From positions 50,323 through 114,322 of the forward strand of contig NZ_JACVZC010000007.1 of assembly GCF_016658545.1 (NCBI RefSeq): DNA of 64,000 nt, in the 5' to 3' direction. Each line of letters opens with the position of its first letter. The stretch's first letter is position 1. Origin of the DNA: Pseudomonas sp. S37 (GTDB lineage: Bacteria; Pseudomonadota; Gammaproteobacteria; Pseudomonadales; Pseudomonadaceae). The position numbers and the translations under genes are program-made. The notes beneath the pieces are model-generated. The model worked only from the letters and a program-made list of their open reading frames with translations, searched no databases and had not been told where the DNA came from. Below, in pieces: positions 20,690-29,917 of this stretch.

Positions 20690-20769
20690 TTCGCGGGTGA
20701 ACCCGCTCCCACAGGTATTGCACAGACCATAGAGCCGTGCGCTCTTGTGGGAGCGGGTTTACCCGCGAA
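20690..20769. repeat. REP pair, inverted
   Basis: Inverted REP pair between two convergent genes: TTCGCGGGTGAACCCGCTCC and GGAGCGGGTTTACCCGCGAA. Confidence 0.9.
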
Positions 20770-20800
20770 CGAGGGCGAAGCCCTCGCCATGAGCTTCAGG

Positions 20801-21673
20801 TCAGAACATCGCCGCCGACAGCTTGCGACGATAAACCCCAACCAGCGGGTGATCGCCACCCAGCAGTTCAAAGACCTGCAGCATCGCCTTCTGCGGCAGC
20901 CCATTCTCATAGCCACGGTTACGCTGGAACAGCTTCAGCAACCCTTCCAGTGCCGCCTCGTACTGCTGGCGCGCCAGCTGCTGGATACTCAGCTGGTAAG
21001 CCGCCTCGTCATCCAGCGGGTTCTGCGCCAGGCGGGTTTTCAGGTCCGCCACTTCCGGCAGGCTGGCAGCCTGGCGCAGGAACGTCAGCTGGGCCTTGGC
21101 GCCAGCCAGCGCGGCCTTGTGTTCGTCGGTCTTGACTGCATCCAGCACCACCTGGGCTTCACCCAGTTCACCGCGCTCGGCCAGGCAACGGGCGTACAGA
21201 ATCAACGCCTCGGCATTGCTGTTGTCCTCGCCCAGTAGCGCCTGCAACAGCGCTTCGGCCTCGGCAAAACGGCTTTCGGCAAACAGCGCCTTGGCCTGCT
21301 CCAGCGGCGAAGCGGTGGGTGGGGCAGGCATTTGCACGTGCGGTTCAAGCATGGCGCGGATCGCCGACTCCGGCTGCGCACCGGCAAAACCGTCCACCGG
21401 CTGGCCGTCCTTGAAAAGCACCACGGTCGGCAGGCTGCGGATGCCGAACTGGGCAACCACCTGCTGCTCGACGTCGCAGTTGATCTTGGCCAGCAGTAGC
21501 TCGCCCTGGTAACCCTCGGCGATCTTCGCCAGCAATGGCATCAGTGCCTTGCACGGCGCGCACCACTCGGCCCAGAAGTCCACCAGCACCGGCTTGTGGA
21601 AGGAGTTCTCGATCACCAGTTGCTGGAAGGTGGCATCGGTGGCGTCGAAAATGTAAGGCGTGTCTTGGCTCAT
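20801..21673 (-). CDS. cnoX: Thioredoxin-TPR chaperone (YbbN/CnoX type)
   Basis: A 290-residue protein. Residues 1-110 are a thioredoxin domain with active site WAEWCAPCKALMPLL. Residues 125-290 are TPR-like helices (AKALFAESRFAEAEALLQAL, DDEAAYQLSIQQLARQQYEA). This is the CnoX/YbbN arrangement, a holdase that protects proteins under oxidative stress. It retains a CxxC motif, unlike E. coli YbbN. It is followed 31 bases upstream by the methyltransferase gene on the same strand. Confidence 0.9.
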   Translation of the reverse strand: MSQDTPYIFDATDATFQQLVIENSFHKPVLVDFWAEWCAPCKALMPLLAKIAEGYQGELLLAKINCDVEQQVVAQFGIRSLPTVVLFKDGQPVDGFAGAQPESAIRAMLEPHVQMPAPPTASPLEQAKALFAESRFAEAEALLQALLGEDNSNAEALILYARCLAERGELGEAQVVLDAVKTDEHKAALAGAKAQLTFLRQAASLPEVADLKTRLAQNPLDDEAAYQLSIQQLARQQYEAALEGLLKLFQRNRGYENGLPQKAMLQVFELLGGDHPLVGVYRRKLSAAMF

Positions 21674-21704
21674 TGCGACTCTCGCAAACTCGTGAATAAC
21701 ACCA

Positions 21705-22364
21705 CTATAAAGTGTCGCGGCTGGCGTGGTACAGGCTGACCCGGCGGAATTCGTGCGGCTCGGCCAGGTCTGGCAGGGTCAGCGCTTCGAGCACGCCCAG
21801 TTGCTGGTAGAGCGGGTGGCTGAAGTTGCGTACCCGCGAATCGGCCACCAGTGCCTGGCGACCACGGCCGAGGAAGGCATCCAGTAGTGGCAAGTTGGCG
21901 CGGTCGTACAGCACGTCGGCCACCAGGATCAGGTCGAAGCGGTCGTCTTCGGCGAAGAAATCGCTGCTGTAGCTCAGCTCCACCCCATTGAGCGCGGCAT
22001 TGGCGCGGCAGGCATCGAGGGCCAATGGGTCGAGGTCGCAGGCCACTACCTCAAGGGCACCCGCACGCGCTGCTGCAATGCCGGCGATGCCGGAGCCGGC
22101 GCCAAAGTCCAGCACGCGCTTGCCGGCCACCCATTCCGGGCGCTCGGCCAGGTAGCGGGCCATGGCCAGGCCGCTGGCCCAGCAGAAGCTCCAGTAGGGT
22201 GGCTCTTCAAGAATGCGCCGGGTCTCTTCGCTGCTGAAGGCGCGGTCCATGTTCTGCTCGTCGATCAGCCACAGCTTCAGGTCGCAGCCGGGCAGCTCGC
22301 TGACGGTCAGCCGCGCTTCGCCGATCAGGTCGCTGAGGGCCTTTTGTAGGGAGCCTGGCACCAC
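21705..22364 (-). CDS. Class I SAM-dependent methyltransferase, METTL20/PrmA-like
   Basis: A 219-residue methyltransferase. The SAM-binding motif I is VLDFGAGSGIAGIAAARAGA (about residues 84-103), motif II is EVVACDLDPLALDACRAN, and post-motif DLILVADVLYDRANLPLLD contains the D-x-x-Y of protein-lysine methyltransferases of the METTL20/METTL21 type. Databases often label such proteins as L11 methyltransferase-like or nicotinamide methyltransferase-like, but the target is not known. It ends next to the lipoprotein gene start with no gap. Confidence 0.85.
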   Translation of the reverse strand: MVPGSLQKALSDLIGEARLTVSELPGCDLKLWLIDEQNMDRAFSSEETRRILEEPPYWSFCWASGLAMARYLAERPEWVAGKRVLDFGAGSGIAGIAAARAGALEVVACDLDPLALDACRANAALNGVELSYSSDFFAEDDRFDLILVADVLYDRANLPLLDAFLGRGRQALVADSRVRNFSHPLYQQLGVLEALTLPDLAEPHEFRRVSLYHASRDTL

Positions 22365-22817
22365 TTACGGCGCCTTCTCGAAACGCAGCGGGCCGGTGGC
22401 CTGGGTCTGGGCCTGGGTAATGCGCACCGGCGGCAGGTGCATGATCAGCTGGCCGGAGCTGCTGGCGCGGCCGCGCAGCTCGACCCGCGCGCCGGCCGGG
22501 AAGGCCTCGGGGTTGAAGCGCAGGTGATAGGGCAGGGCCTGGCCGGTACCCGTCAGGTTGCTGCTGGCCAACAGCCGTTGCGGGCGGTCGCGTTCGTCGA
22601 TGACCAGCAAGGCCAGCTCTACGTCGGCACCGGCCGGGATCTCCAGCAAGGTGCCGCTGAGTTCGCGCTGGTAGGCCGGCAGCGGGCCGAGTACTTCGGC
22701 CGGCTTGGCCGCGCGGGCCGGCGCGGGTGCCAGGGGTGTATCGGTCTTCGGCCTGTCGCTGCCGCAGGCGGCGAGCAGGGCGGCGCAGCACAGCACGACG
22801 AGCGCTCGGTAGTGCAT
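22365..22817 (-). CDS. YbaY-family lipoprotein
   Basis: A 150-residue lipoprotein. The signal peptide MHYRALVVLCCAALLAACGS has lipobox LAAC with Cys18. The mature part contains the YbaY/META-like β-domain (LSGTLLEIPAGADVELALLV, LRFNPEAFPAGARVELRGRA). The start at 22817 is chosen because it gives the signal peptide; longer in-frame starts run antisense through nrdR. It is divergent from nrdR, with about 106 bases between. Function is unknown. Confidence 0.87.
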   Translation of the reverse strand: MHYRALVVLCCAALLAACGSDRPKTDTPLAPAPARAAKPAEVLGPLPAYQRELSGTLLEIPAGADVELALLVIDERDRPQRLLASSNLTGTGQALPYHLRFNPEAFPAGARVELRGRASSSGQLIMHLPPVRITQAQTQATGPLRFEKAP

Positions 22818-22923
22818 GGAGTAGTCCTTCACGGGCAGATTTCCCATGGATGTTAACCCCTTTGGCTTGTCTTGCCAGTGCAATGCGCTACCATGGCCCT
22901 CCCTTTTTTTGTTGCCTGCCACC

Positions 22924-23388
22924 ATGCACTGTCCCTTTTGCGGTGCCAACGACACCAAGGTCATCGACTCTCGCCTCGTCGCCGAGGGCGAGCAGGTGCG
23001 CCGCCGCCGCGAATGCGTGGCCTGTGGCGAGCGCTTCACCACCTTCGAAACCGCCGAGCTGGTGCTGCCCCGGCTGATCAAGCAGGACGGCACGCGCCAG
23101 CCCTTCGACGAAGACAAGCTGCGTGCCGGCATGCAGCGGGCGCTGGAAAAACGCCCGGTCAGCGTCGAGCGCCTGGAAGCGGCGCTGGCGCACATCAAGA
23201 GCCGCCTGCGTGCCACCGGTGAGCGCGAAGTCAAATCGCTGGTGGTGGGTGAAATGGTCATGGCCGAGCTGCGCAAGCTGGATGAAGTCGCCTATATCCG
23301 CTTTGCCTCGGTGTACCGGCGCTTCCAGGACCTCGACGAGTTCCGCGAAGAAATCGACCGCCTGGCCCGTGAGCCGGCTAAAGAGTGA
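22924..23388 (+). CDS. nrdR: Transcriptional repressor NrdR
   Basis: A 154-residue nucleotide-sensing repressor of ribonucleotide reductase genes. The N-terminal zinc ribbon is [17 protein letters not shown] with [15 protein letters not shown]. The ATP-cone domain follows ([20 protein letters not shown], then [12 protein letters not shown]). The start at 22924 gives the conserved MHCPFC N-terminus. The next gene, ribD, begins two bases after its stop, the order common across gamma-proteobacteria. Confidence 0.97.
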   Translation: MHCPFCGANDTKVIDSRLVAEGEQVRRRRECVACGERFTTFETAELVLPRLIKQDGTRQPFDEDKLRAGMQRALEKRPVSVERLEAALAHIKSRLRATGEREVKSLVVGEMVMAELRKLDEVAYIRFASVYRRFQDLDEFREEIDRLAREPAKE

Positions 23389-23390
23389 AC

Positions 23391-24521
23391 ATGCCCAGCC
23401 AAGCCGCCATCCTTGACGCCCACTACATGGCCCGCGCGCTGGAGCTGGCGCGCAAGGGCCTGTACACCACCCACCCGAACCCGCGCGTAGGTTGTGTGAT
23501 CGTGCGCGATGGCGAAGTGGTCGGCGAAGGCTGGCACGTGCGCGCCGGCGAACCGCATGCCGAGGTGCATGCCCTGCGCCAGGCTGGTGAGCGAGCCCGC
23601 GGCGCCTGTGCCTACGTCACCCTGGAGCCGTGCAGCCACCATGGCCGCACGCCGCCATGTGCCGAAGCGCTGGTCAATGCCGGTGTGGCGCGGGTGGTTG
23701 CGGCCATGGAGGACCCGAACCCGCAAGTGGCGGGGCAGGGCCTGCGGCGCCTGGCCGAGGCCGGTATCGAAGTGGCCAGCGGCGTGCTCGAGGCCGAGGC
23801 CCGTGCCCTCAACCCGGGCTTCCTCAAGCGCATGGAGCACGGCCTGCCGTTCGTCCGCGCCAAGCTGGCCATGAGCCTGGACGGCCGCACCGCCATGGCC
23901 AGTGGTGAAAGCCAGTGGATCACCGGGCCGGCTGCCCGCTCGGCAGTGCAGCGCCTGCGCGCTCGCTCCAGCGTGGTGCTCACCAGCGCCGCTAGCGTGC
24001 TAGCCGATAACGCCCGCATGACCGTGCGCGGCACCGAGCTGGGCCTGGATGCCGAAACCACCGCCCTGGCACTCAGCCGTACTCCGCTGCGTGTGCTGGT
24101 CGATGGCCGCCTGCGCCTGCCACTGGATGCGCCATTCTTCCAGGCCGGCCCGGCACTGGTGGTGACCGCTGTCGCAGATGACCTGCGCTATGCCGCTGCC
24201 GGCCAGGAACTGCTCTGCCTGCCGGGCGACAATGGCCAGGTCGACCTGGCGGCGCTGCTGCAGGCCCTGGCCGCCCGTGGCGTCAACGAAATCCTGCTGG
24301 AAGCCGGTGCCGGCCTGGTCGGTGCCTTTGCCCGCCAAGGCCTGGTCGACGAGTACCAGCTGTTCGTCGCCGGCACCTTCCTCGGCTCCCAGGCCCGCCC
24401 GCTGCTGGACTGGCCGCTGGAGAAGATGAGCGAAGCACCGCGGCTGAAAATTACCGAAATGCGTGCAGTGGGCGATGACTGGCGGGTCACGGCCATCCCC
24501 CTGCCGGCACCCGGCGTATAA
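23391..24521 (+). CDS. ribD: Bifunctional riboflavin deaminase/reductase RibD
   Basis: A 376-residue enzyme with two domains. The N-terminal deaminase (residues 1-145) has zinc motif HAEVHALRQAGERARGACAY and PCSHHGRTPPCAEAL. The C-terminal reductase starts near PFVRAKLAMSLDGRTAMASG. It converts the GTP cyclohydrolase II product to 5-amino-6-ribitylamino-uracil phosphate. ATG at 23391 is preferred to the GTG at 23385, which overlaps the nrdR stop. First of the rib genes in this operon. Confidence 0.96.
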   Translation: MPSQAAILDAHYMARALELARKGLYTTHPNPRVGCVIVRDGEVVGEGWHVRAGEPHAEVHALRQAGERARGACAYVTLEPCSHHGRTPPCAEALVNAGVARVVAAMEDPNPQVAGQGLRRLAEAGIEVASGVLEAEARALNPGFLKRMEHGLPFVRAKLAMSLDGRTAMASGESQWITGPAARSAVQRLRARSSVVLTSAASVLADNARMTVRGTELGLDAETTALALSRTPLRVLVDGRLRLPLDAPFFQAGPALVVTAVADDLRYAAAGQELLCLPGDNGQVDLAALLQALAARGVNEILLEAGAGLVGAFARQGLVDEYQLFVAGTFLGSQARPLLDWPLEKMSEAPRLKITEMRAVGDDWRVTAIPLPAPGV

Positions 24522-24563
24522 TGCCGGGCTTGCCCCGCGCAAACCGTTTTTGAGGAAGACCCC

Positions 24564-25229
24564 ATGTTCACCGGCATCATCGAATCCATCGGCACCATCC
24601 GCAGCCTGACCCCCAAGGGTGGCGACGTGCGCGTCTACGTCGAAACCGGCAAGCTCGACCTGGCTGACGTCAAGCTTGGCGACAGCATCGCCGTCAACGG
24701 CGTATGCCTGACCGCCGTGGAACTGCCGGGTAACGGCTTCTGGGCCGACGTCAGCGTCGAAACCCTCAAACGCACCGCGTTCATCGACCTCAAGAGCGGC
24801 AGCAAGGTCAACCTGGAAAAGGCCCTGACCCCAACCACCCGCCTGGGCGGGCACCTGGTCAGCGGCCATGTCGACGGGGTCGGCGAAATCATTTCGCGCA
24901 GCGATAACGCCCGCGCCATCCAGTTCCGTGTGCGTGCACCCAAGGAGCTGGCCAAGTACATCGCCCACAAGGGTTCGATCACCGTCGACGGCACCAGCCT
25001 GACGGTCAATGAGGTCAATGGCGCCGAGTTCGAGCTGACCATTGTCCCGCACACCCTGTCCGAAACCATCATGGCCGACTACCGCGCAGGGCGTCGGGTA
25101 AACCTTGAGGTCGACCTGCTGGCCCGTTACCTGGAGCGTTTGCTGCTGGGTGACAAGGCCGCCGAACCGAGCAAGGGCAGTGGCATTACCGAAAGCTTCC
25201 TGGCCGCCAACGGCTTCTTGAAATCCTGA
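24564..25229 (+). CDS. ribE: Riboflavin synthase alpha subunit
   Basis: A 221-residue protein with the two tandem lumazine-binding repeats of riboflavin synthase. The N-terminal signature is MFTGIIESIGTIRSL; the repeat boundaries are seen as GVCLTAVELPGNGFWADVSV and GTSLTVNEVNGAEFELTIVP. It dismutates two 6,7-dimethyl-8-ribityllumazine molecules into riboflavin. Named ribC in some Pseudomonas annotations. GAGGAAG precedes the ATG. It is 42 bases after ribD. Confidence 0.96.
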   Translation: MFTGIIESIGTIRSLTPKGGDVRVYVETGKLDLADVKLGDSIAVNGVCLTAVELPGNGFWADVSVETLKRTAFIDLKSGSKVNLEKALTPTTRLGGHLVSGHVDGVGEIISRSDNARAIQFRVRAPKELAKYIAHKGSITVDGTSLTVNEVNGAEFELTIVPHTLSETIMADYRAGRRVNLEVDLLARYLERLLLGDKAAEPSKGSGITESFLAANGFLKS

Positions 25230-25247
25230 TTGAGAAGGGGGTGCCGC

Positions 25248-26339
25248 GTGGCGCTCAACAGCATCGAAGAACTGGTCGAAGACATCCGCCAGGGCAAAAT
25301 GGTCATCCTCATGGATGACGAAGACCGCGAGAACGAAGGCGACATCATCATGGCAGCCGAATGCTGCCTGCCCGAACACATCAACTTCATGGCCAAGCAC
25401 GCCCGTGGCCTGATCTGCATGCCGATGACCCGCGAGCGTTGCGAAACGCTGAAGCTGCCACTGATGGCGCCGCGCAACGGCTCTGGCTTCGGCACCAAGT
25501 TCACCGTGTCGATCGAAGCCGCCGAAGGCGTCACCACCGGCATCTCCGCCGCCGACCGCGCCCGTACCGTGCAGGCCGCTGCTGCCAAGGATGCCAAGGC
25601 CGAAGACATCGTCAGCCCTGGCCACATCTTCCCGCTGATGGCCCAGCCTGGCGGTACCCTGGCTCGCGCCGGCCACACCGAAGCTGCCTGCGACCTGGCG
25701 CGCATGGCCGGTTTCGAGCCAAGCGGCGTGATCTGCGAAGTGATGAACGACGACGGCACCATGTCGCGCCGCGCCGAGCTGGAAGTGTTCGCCGCCGAAC
25801 ACGGCCTGAAGATCGGCACCATCGCCGACCTGATCCACTACCGCATGATCCACGAGCGCACCGTGCAGCGTGTGTCCGAGCAACCGGTAGAGAGCGAGCT
25901 GGGTGAGTTCAACCTGGTCACCTACCGCGACGCGGTGGAAGGCGACGTGCACATGGCCCTGACCCTGGGCAAGATCTGCGCCGAAGAGCCGACCCTGGTG
26001 CGTGTACACAACATGGACCCGCTGCGCGACCTGCTGCTGGTCAAGCAACCGGGCCGCTGGAGCCTGCGCGCAGCCATGGCTGCCGTGGCCGAGGCCGGTA
26101 GCGGCGTGGTGTTGCTGCTGGGCCACCCGCTGGACGGCGACGTGCTGCTGGCACACATCCGCGAAAGCGCGGGCGATGCACCGACCAAGGCACCGACCAC
26201 CTACAGCACCGTCGGCGCCGGTTCGCAGATCCTGCGCGACCTCGGTGTGCGCAAGATGCGCCTGATGAGTTCGCCGATGAAGTTCAACGCGATATCCGGA
26301 TTCGATCTGGAAGTTGTAGAATACGTGCCCTCCGAGTGA
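25248..26339 (+). CDS. ribBA: DHBP synthase with degenerate GTP cyclohydrolase II domain
   Basis: A 363-residue protein. Residues 1-200 are an intact 3,4-dihydroxy-2-butanone-4-phosphate synthase (MDDEDRENEGDIIMAAE, HTEAACDLARMAGF). The C-terminal region keeps the GTP cyclohydrolase II fold pattern, but the zinc cysteines expected as C-x9-CDCG are gone (HNMDPLRDLLLVKQPG). The [11 protein letters not shown] motif is replaced by LLGHPLDGDVLLAHI. It therefore should not make the pyrimidine, and the separate ribA at 29918 would. The start is GTG at 25248 after GAGAAGGGGG. Confidence 0.93.
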   Translation: MALNSIEELVEDIRQGKMVILMDDEDRENEGDIIMAAECCLPEHINFMAKHARGLICMPMTRERCETLKLPLMAPRNGSGFGTKFTVSIEAAEGVTTGISAADRARTVQAAAAKDAKAEDIVSPGHIFPLMAQPGGTLARAGHTEAACDLARMAGFEPSGVICEVMNDDGTMSRRAELEVFAAEHGLKIGTIADLIHYRMIHERTVQRVSEQPVESELGEFNLVTYRDAVEGDVHMALTLGKICAEEPTLVRVHNMDPLRDLLLVKQPGRWSLRAAMAAVAEAGSGVVLLLGHPLDGDVLLAHIRESAGDAPTKAPTTYSTVGAGSQILRDLGVRKMRLMSSPMKFNAISGFDLEVVEYVPSE

Positions 26340-26383
26340 CTTGAGGCGGCAATGACGCCCTCTGCTCGAGTCCAGACCCCTGT

Positions 26384-26407
26384 CGAGGCCGCTTGTATGC
26401 GGCCTCG
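26384..26407 (+). other. Hairpin between ribBA and ribH
   Basis: A perfect 9-base-pair stem CGAGGCCGC/GCGGCCTCG with a TTGTAT loop lies 24 bases upstream of the ribH ATG. It has no T tract after it, so it may attenuate, process or stabilise the transcript rather than terminate it. Confidence 0.5.
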
Positions 26408-26430
26408 CTCTTGAAGATGAGAATATCGGA

Positions 26431-26907
26431 ATGACCCTGAAGACCATCGAAGGTACCTTCATCGCCCCCAAAGGTCGCTATGCTTTGGTGGTTGGCCGCT
26501 TCAACAGCTTCGTTGTCGAAAGCCTGGTAAGCGGTGCCGTTGATACCCTGGTTCGCCACGGTGTCAGCGAAAGCGACATCACCATCATCCGTGCCCCGGG
26601 TGCGTTCGAGATCCCGCTGGTAGCACAGAAGGTCGCCCGGCAAGGCGCCTACGACGCGATCATCGCCCTGGGCGCCGTGATCCGTGGTGGTACCCCGCAC
26701 TTTGAATACGTGGCAGGCGAATGCACCAAGGGCCTGGCCCAGGTGTCCATGGAGTTCGGTGTTCCGGTGGCCTTCGGCGTACTGACCGTCGACTCCATCG
26801 AGCAAGCCATCGAGCGTTCCGGCACCAAGGCTGGCAACAAAGGCGGTGAAGCTGCCCTGTCCGCTCTGGAAATGGTCAGCCTGCTGGCGCAGTTGGAGGC
26901 CAAGTGA
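26431..26907 (+). CDS. ribH: 6,7-dimethyl-8-ribityllumazine synthase
   Basis: A 158-residue lumazine synthase subunit. Substrate segments [36 protein letters not shown] and [20 protein letters not shown] are those of RibH; the His in TPHFEYV is the catalytic one. It condenses the RibD-pathway product with the DHBP made by RibB. The stop overlaps the GTG start of nusB by four bases. Confidence 0.97.
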   Translation: MTLKTIEGTFIAPKGRYALVVGRFNSFVVESLVSGAVDTLVRHGVSESDITIIRAPGAFEIPLVAQKVARQGAYDAIIALGAVIRGGTPHFEYVAGECTKGLAQVSMEFGVPVAFGVLTVDSIEQAIERSGTKAGNKGGEAALSALEMVSLLAQLEAK

Positions 26908-27404
26908 TTAGCGACGAAAGCGATCGTTTCAACCCGCGCGATCCAAAACCTGCGGATGCCGGCAAGCCCTCGAAGAGCGCCAAGCGCCGCGAAGCCCGCA
27001 AGCTCGCGACCCAGGCCCTCTACCAGTGGCACATGGCCCAGCATTCGCTGAACGAGATCGAAGCGCAGTTCCGGGTCGATAACGATTTCACCGATGTCGA
27101 CGGTGCCTATTTCCGCGAGATCCTCCACGGGGTCCCGGCGATCAAGGGCGAAATCGACAAGGCGCTGGTGCCGTGCATGACCATCGCGCTGGACGAACTC
27201 GACCCGGTCGAGCTGGCCGTGCTGCGCCTGTCCACCTGGGAGCTGATCAAGCGCGTTGACGTGCCGTACCGCGTGGTGATCAACGAAGGTGTGGAACTGG
27301 CCAAGGTCTTCGGTGCCACCGACGGCCACAAGTTCGTCAACGGCGTGCTGGACAAGCTCGCCCCGGCCCTGCGTGAAGCAGAAGTCAAGGCGAACAAGCG
27401 CTGA
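26904..27404 (+). CDS. nusB: Transcription antitermination factor NusB
   Basis: A 166-residue protein with the NusB helical fold: [18 protein letters not shown] at the N-terminus, [20 protein letters not shown] in the middle, and [20 protein letters not shown] near the C-terminus. It binds boxA RNA with NusE in rRNA antitermination. The first 25 residues are charged and longer than in E. coli. GTG start overlaps the ribH stop (GTGA). The ribH-nusB pairing is conserved in proteobacteria. Confidence 0.96.
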   Translation: MISDESDRFNPRDPKPADAGKPSKSAKRREARKLATQALYQWHMAQHSLNEIEAQFRVDNDFTDVDGAYFREILHGVPAIKGEIDKALVPCMTIALDELDPVELAVLRLSTWELIKRVDVPYRVVINEGVELAKVFGATDGHKFVNGVLDKLAPALREAEVKANKR

Positions 27405-27422
27405 TCCTGGCGCTGCCTGGCC

Positions 27423-28391
27423 ATGGGTGAGTTCGAGCTGATCAACCATTACTTCGCCGCCGCGCCCTGTGCGCAGGGCGGCGAGGGCGTGGCCCTGGGT
27501 ATCGGCGACGACTGTGCCCTGCTGCAGCTTCCCCCCGGTGAGCAACTGGCCGTGTCGACCGACACGCTGGTCGCCGGGGTGCACTTTCCTGCTGTTTGCG
27601 ACCCACTGCTGCTGGGCCAGCGTTCGTTGGCCGTGGCGGCCAGCGACCTGGCGGCCATGGGTGCAACGGCTATCGGCTTTACCCTCGCCATTACCCTGCC
27701 TGACGTTGGCCCGGACTGGCTGGCGGCCTATGCCGACGGCCTCAGCCGCATGGCCCACCGTTGCCGCATGAGCCTGATTGGCGGGGATACTACCCGTGGT
27801 CCGCTGAGCATCACCGTGACCGTGTTCGGCCGCGTGCCGGCAGGCCAGGCGTTACGCCGCAGCGGCGCACGGCCGGGCGACCTGCTGTGTGTCGGCGGTT
27901 CGCTGGGCAAGGCCGCCGGTGCCTTGCCGCTGGTGTTGGGTGAGCGCGAGGCGCCTGCCGAGCAGGCCGAGCCGCTGCTGGCCCATTACTGGTCGCCGAT
28001 GCCGCAGCTTACCCTTGGCGCCTTGCTGCGAGGCAAAGCCACGGCGGCGCTGGACATCTCCGATGGCCTGCTCGCAGATTGCGGGCATATCGCCAAGGCG
28101 TCTGGCGTGGCGCTGGAGGTGAACCTGGCGCAGGTACCAGTGTCTCCTGCTCTAGAGGCGTTCCTCGGCCGCGAAGCGGCGATGAAGGCAGCACTCACGG
28201 GTGGCGACGATTACGTATTGGCCTTCACCTTGCCGCCCGAAGCAGTGGCGCCTTTGGCTGACCTCGGTTTTATCGAGGTGCATATCATTGGTCGTGTGCG
28301 CGAAGGGCAGGGCGTGACGCTGCGCGACGCACAAGGCCAGGACATCACCCCCGTGCAGCGGGGCTATCAACACTTTAGGGAGACACCGTGA
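27423..28391 (+). CDS. thiL: Thiamine-monophosphate kinase
   Basis: A 322-residue ATP-dependent kinase that makes thiamine diphosphate. The family motifs are GIGDDCALLQLPPGEQLAVS at the N-terminus, the Mg-binding SLIGGDTTRGPLSITVTVFG, and LDISDGLLADCGHIAKASGV. Length is typical. It is 18 bases after nusB and its stop overlaps the pgpA GTG by four bases. Confidence 0.96.
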   Translation: MGEFELINHYFAAAPCAQGGEGVALGIGDDCALLQLPPGEQLAVSTDTLVAGVHFPAVCDPLLLGQRSLAVAASDLAAMGATAIGFTLAITLPDVGPDWLAAYADGLSRMAHRCRMSLIGGDTTRGPLSITVTVFGRVPAGQALRRSGARPGDLLCVGGSLGKAAGALPLVLGEREAPAEQAEPLLAHYWSPMPQLTLGALLRGKATAALDISDGLLADCGHIAKASGVALEVNLAQVPVSPALEAFLGREAAMKAALTGGDDYVLAFTLPPEAVAPLADLGFIEVHIIGRVREGQGVTLRDAQGQDITPVQRGYQHFRETP

Positions 28392-28891
28392 CCGATCACC
28401 CCAACCAGGTGCCTGCGGAGTTTGTTCCGCCTTCGGTCTGGCGCAACCCGTGGCACTTCATCGCGTTCGGCTTCGGCTCTGGCACCTTGCCCAAGGCGCC
28501 GGGTACCTGGGGCTCGCTGGTGGCCATACCGTTCATTCCGCTGTGGCAGATGCTGCCCGACTGGGGCTACTGGCTGCTGCTCGGCGTGAGCATGCTGTTC
28601 GGCTTCTGGCTGTGCGGTAAAGTCGCCAATGACTTGCGCGTGCACGACCATGAAGGCATTGTCTGGGACGAGATTGTCGGCATGTGGATCACCCTCTGGC
28701 TGGTGCCGGAAGGCTGGCAGTGGCTGCTGGCAGGGTTCCTGATGTTCCGCTTCTTCGACATCCTCAAGCCGTGGCCGATACGCTGGATCGACCGCCATGT
28801 GCACGGGGGCGTCGGCATCATGCTCGATGATATCCTGGCCGGCGTGTTCGCCTGGCTGGGCATGCAGGTTCTGGTGTGGGCGGTTGCCTGA
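28388..28891 (+). CDS. pgpA: Phosphatidylglycerophosphatase A
   Basis: A 167-residue membrane phosphatase that makes phosphatidylglycerol. Family segments are GTLPKAPGTWGSLVAIPF, HDHEGIVWDEIVGMWIT (acidic metal-site residues) and RFFDILKPWPIRWIDR. Several hydrophobic segments run through the middle. It is the last clear member of the nrdR-to-pgpA operon; the next gene starts 16 bases later. Confidence 0.95.
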   Translation: MTDHPNQVPAEFVPPSVWRNPWHFIAFGFGSGTLPKAPGTWGSLVAIPFIPLWQMLPDWGYWLLLGVSMLFGFWLCGKVANDLRVHDHEGIVWDEIVGMWITLWLVPEGWQWLLAGFLMFRFFDILKPWPIRWIDRHVHGGVGIMLDDILAGVFAWLGMQVLVWAVA

Positions 28892-28907
28892 AACAGGGAG
28901 CGCGTGA

Positions 28908-29651
28908 ATGGCCATAAGGACTGTGCTGCTGGCAATGCTGCTGAGTGTTGCGCCGTGGGTGGCGGCTGCCGAAGGCGTGCCGAAGCAGATCCACCTGGTC
29001 AGCGAGGAATGGCTCGACTACACCAACGCCGACGGTACCGGGGTGGCCTGGGACGTACTGCGCAAGGTGTTCGAGCCGGCCGGGGTCAAGGTGGTTACCC
29101 AGAGTGCGCCCTACAGCCGCGCGGTCGGGCTGGTGAAACGTGGTGAGGCGGATGCCTGGGTGGGCTCGTACAAGGAGGAGAACGACGACAACCTGTACCC
29201 GCGCTGGCACTTCGACATGGACCACATCTACGCCCTGGGGCTGGCCAGCAAGCCTGTGCCCACGCCGCAGAATGTAGGTAAGTACCGCTTGGCCTGGGTG
29301 CGTGGCTACGACTACGGTAGCTACCTGCCGAATGTGCACGAGTTTCGGGAGATTCAGCGCCGCGAAGGCATCTTGCCGATGCTCGAGCATGACCGTGTGG
29401 ACTTCTACATCGATGCCCAGACCGAAGTCGATTATGTCCTGGGCCAGTCATCGCAGCCCGAGCGCTTCCGCCGCACCCATGTCGCCGAACTGCCGCTGTA
29501 CCTGGCCTTCGCCCGCAACGACCAGGCCAAGGCTCTGTGTGACCTGTTCGACAAGCGCATGGCCGAGTTGGTGCGTAGTGGAGAGCTGAAGCCGATTTTC
29601 GAACACTGGCGGCAGCCGTATCCGTTCAGCGCGGACAGCAAACCGCACTGA
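28908..29651 (+). CDS. Periplasmic solute-binding protein, SBP_bac_3 type
   Basis: A 247-residue secreted protein with signal peptide MAIRTVLLAMLLSVAPWVAA cleaved near AAA-EG. The body follows the amino-acid-binding family 3 fold (EWLDYTNADGTGVAWDVLRK, VGLVKRGEADAWVGSYKEEN). No ABC permease or ATPase genes lie nearby, so it may be an orphan binding protein or a sensor. It may be co-transcribed with pgpA (16-base gap). The ligand is unknown. Confidence 0.87.
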   Translation: MAIRTVLLAMLLSVAPWVAAAEGVPKQIHLVSEEWLDYTNADGTGVAWDVLRKVFEPAGVKVVTQSAPYSRAVGLVKRGEADAWVGSYKEENDDNLYPRWHFDMDHIYALGLASKPVPTPQNVGKYRLAWVRGYDYGSYLPNVHEFREIQRREGILPMLEHDRVDFYIDAQTEVDYVLGQSSQPERFRRTHVAELPLYLAFARNDQAKALCDLFDKRMAELVRSGELKPIFEHWRQPYPFSADSKPH

Positions 29652-29682
29652 AACAGCGATTATCTGACCGGACTCTGTTCCC

Positions 29683-29768
29683 TGTGGGAGCGGGTTCACC
29701 CGCGAAGGACGCGACGCGGTGCCTGGCACGGGCTTCGCCCGTGTTCGCGGGTGAACCCGCTCCCACAG
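29683..29768. repeat. REP pair, inverted
   Basis: CTGTGGGAGCGGGTTCACCC and its mirror bracket a small GGGCTTCGCCC hairpin, between the binding-protein gene and ribA. Confidence 0.9.
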
Positions 29769-29917
29769 TGATTGTGCAAACCCGGTGACGGGGTGTCGGT
29801 CTCACCTAAGCATCGAACTTTTCGATCTTACCCCACGGTATTCAGCCAGCCCACACTGCTCAACCTGCTGATACAATCGGTTCACGAGAAATTTCCTACT
29901 TATGCCAGGAGCACAAC

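Noticed and set aside
24000..26471. 823-codon minus-strand frame across ribD, ribE and ribBA
   Set aside because: Fully antisense to conserved riboflavin genes; composition typical of shadow frames.
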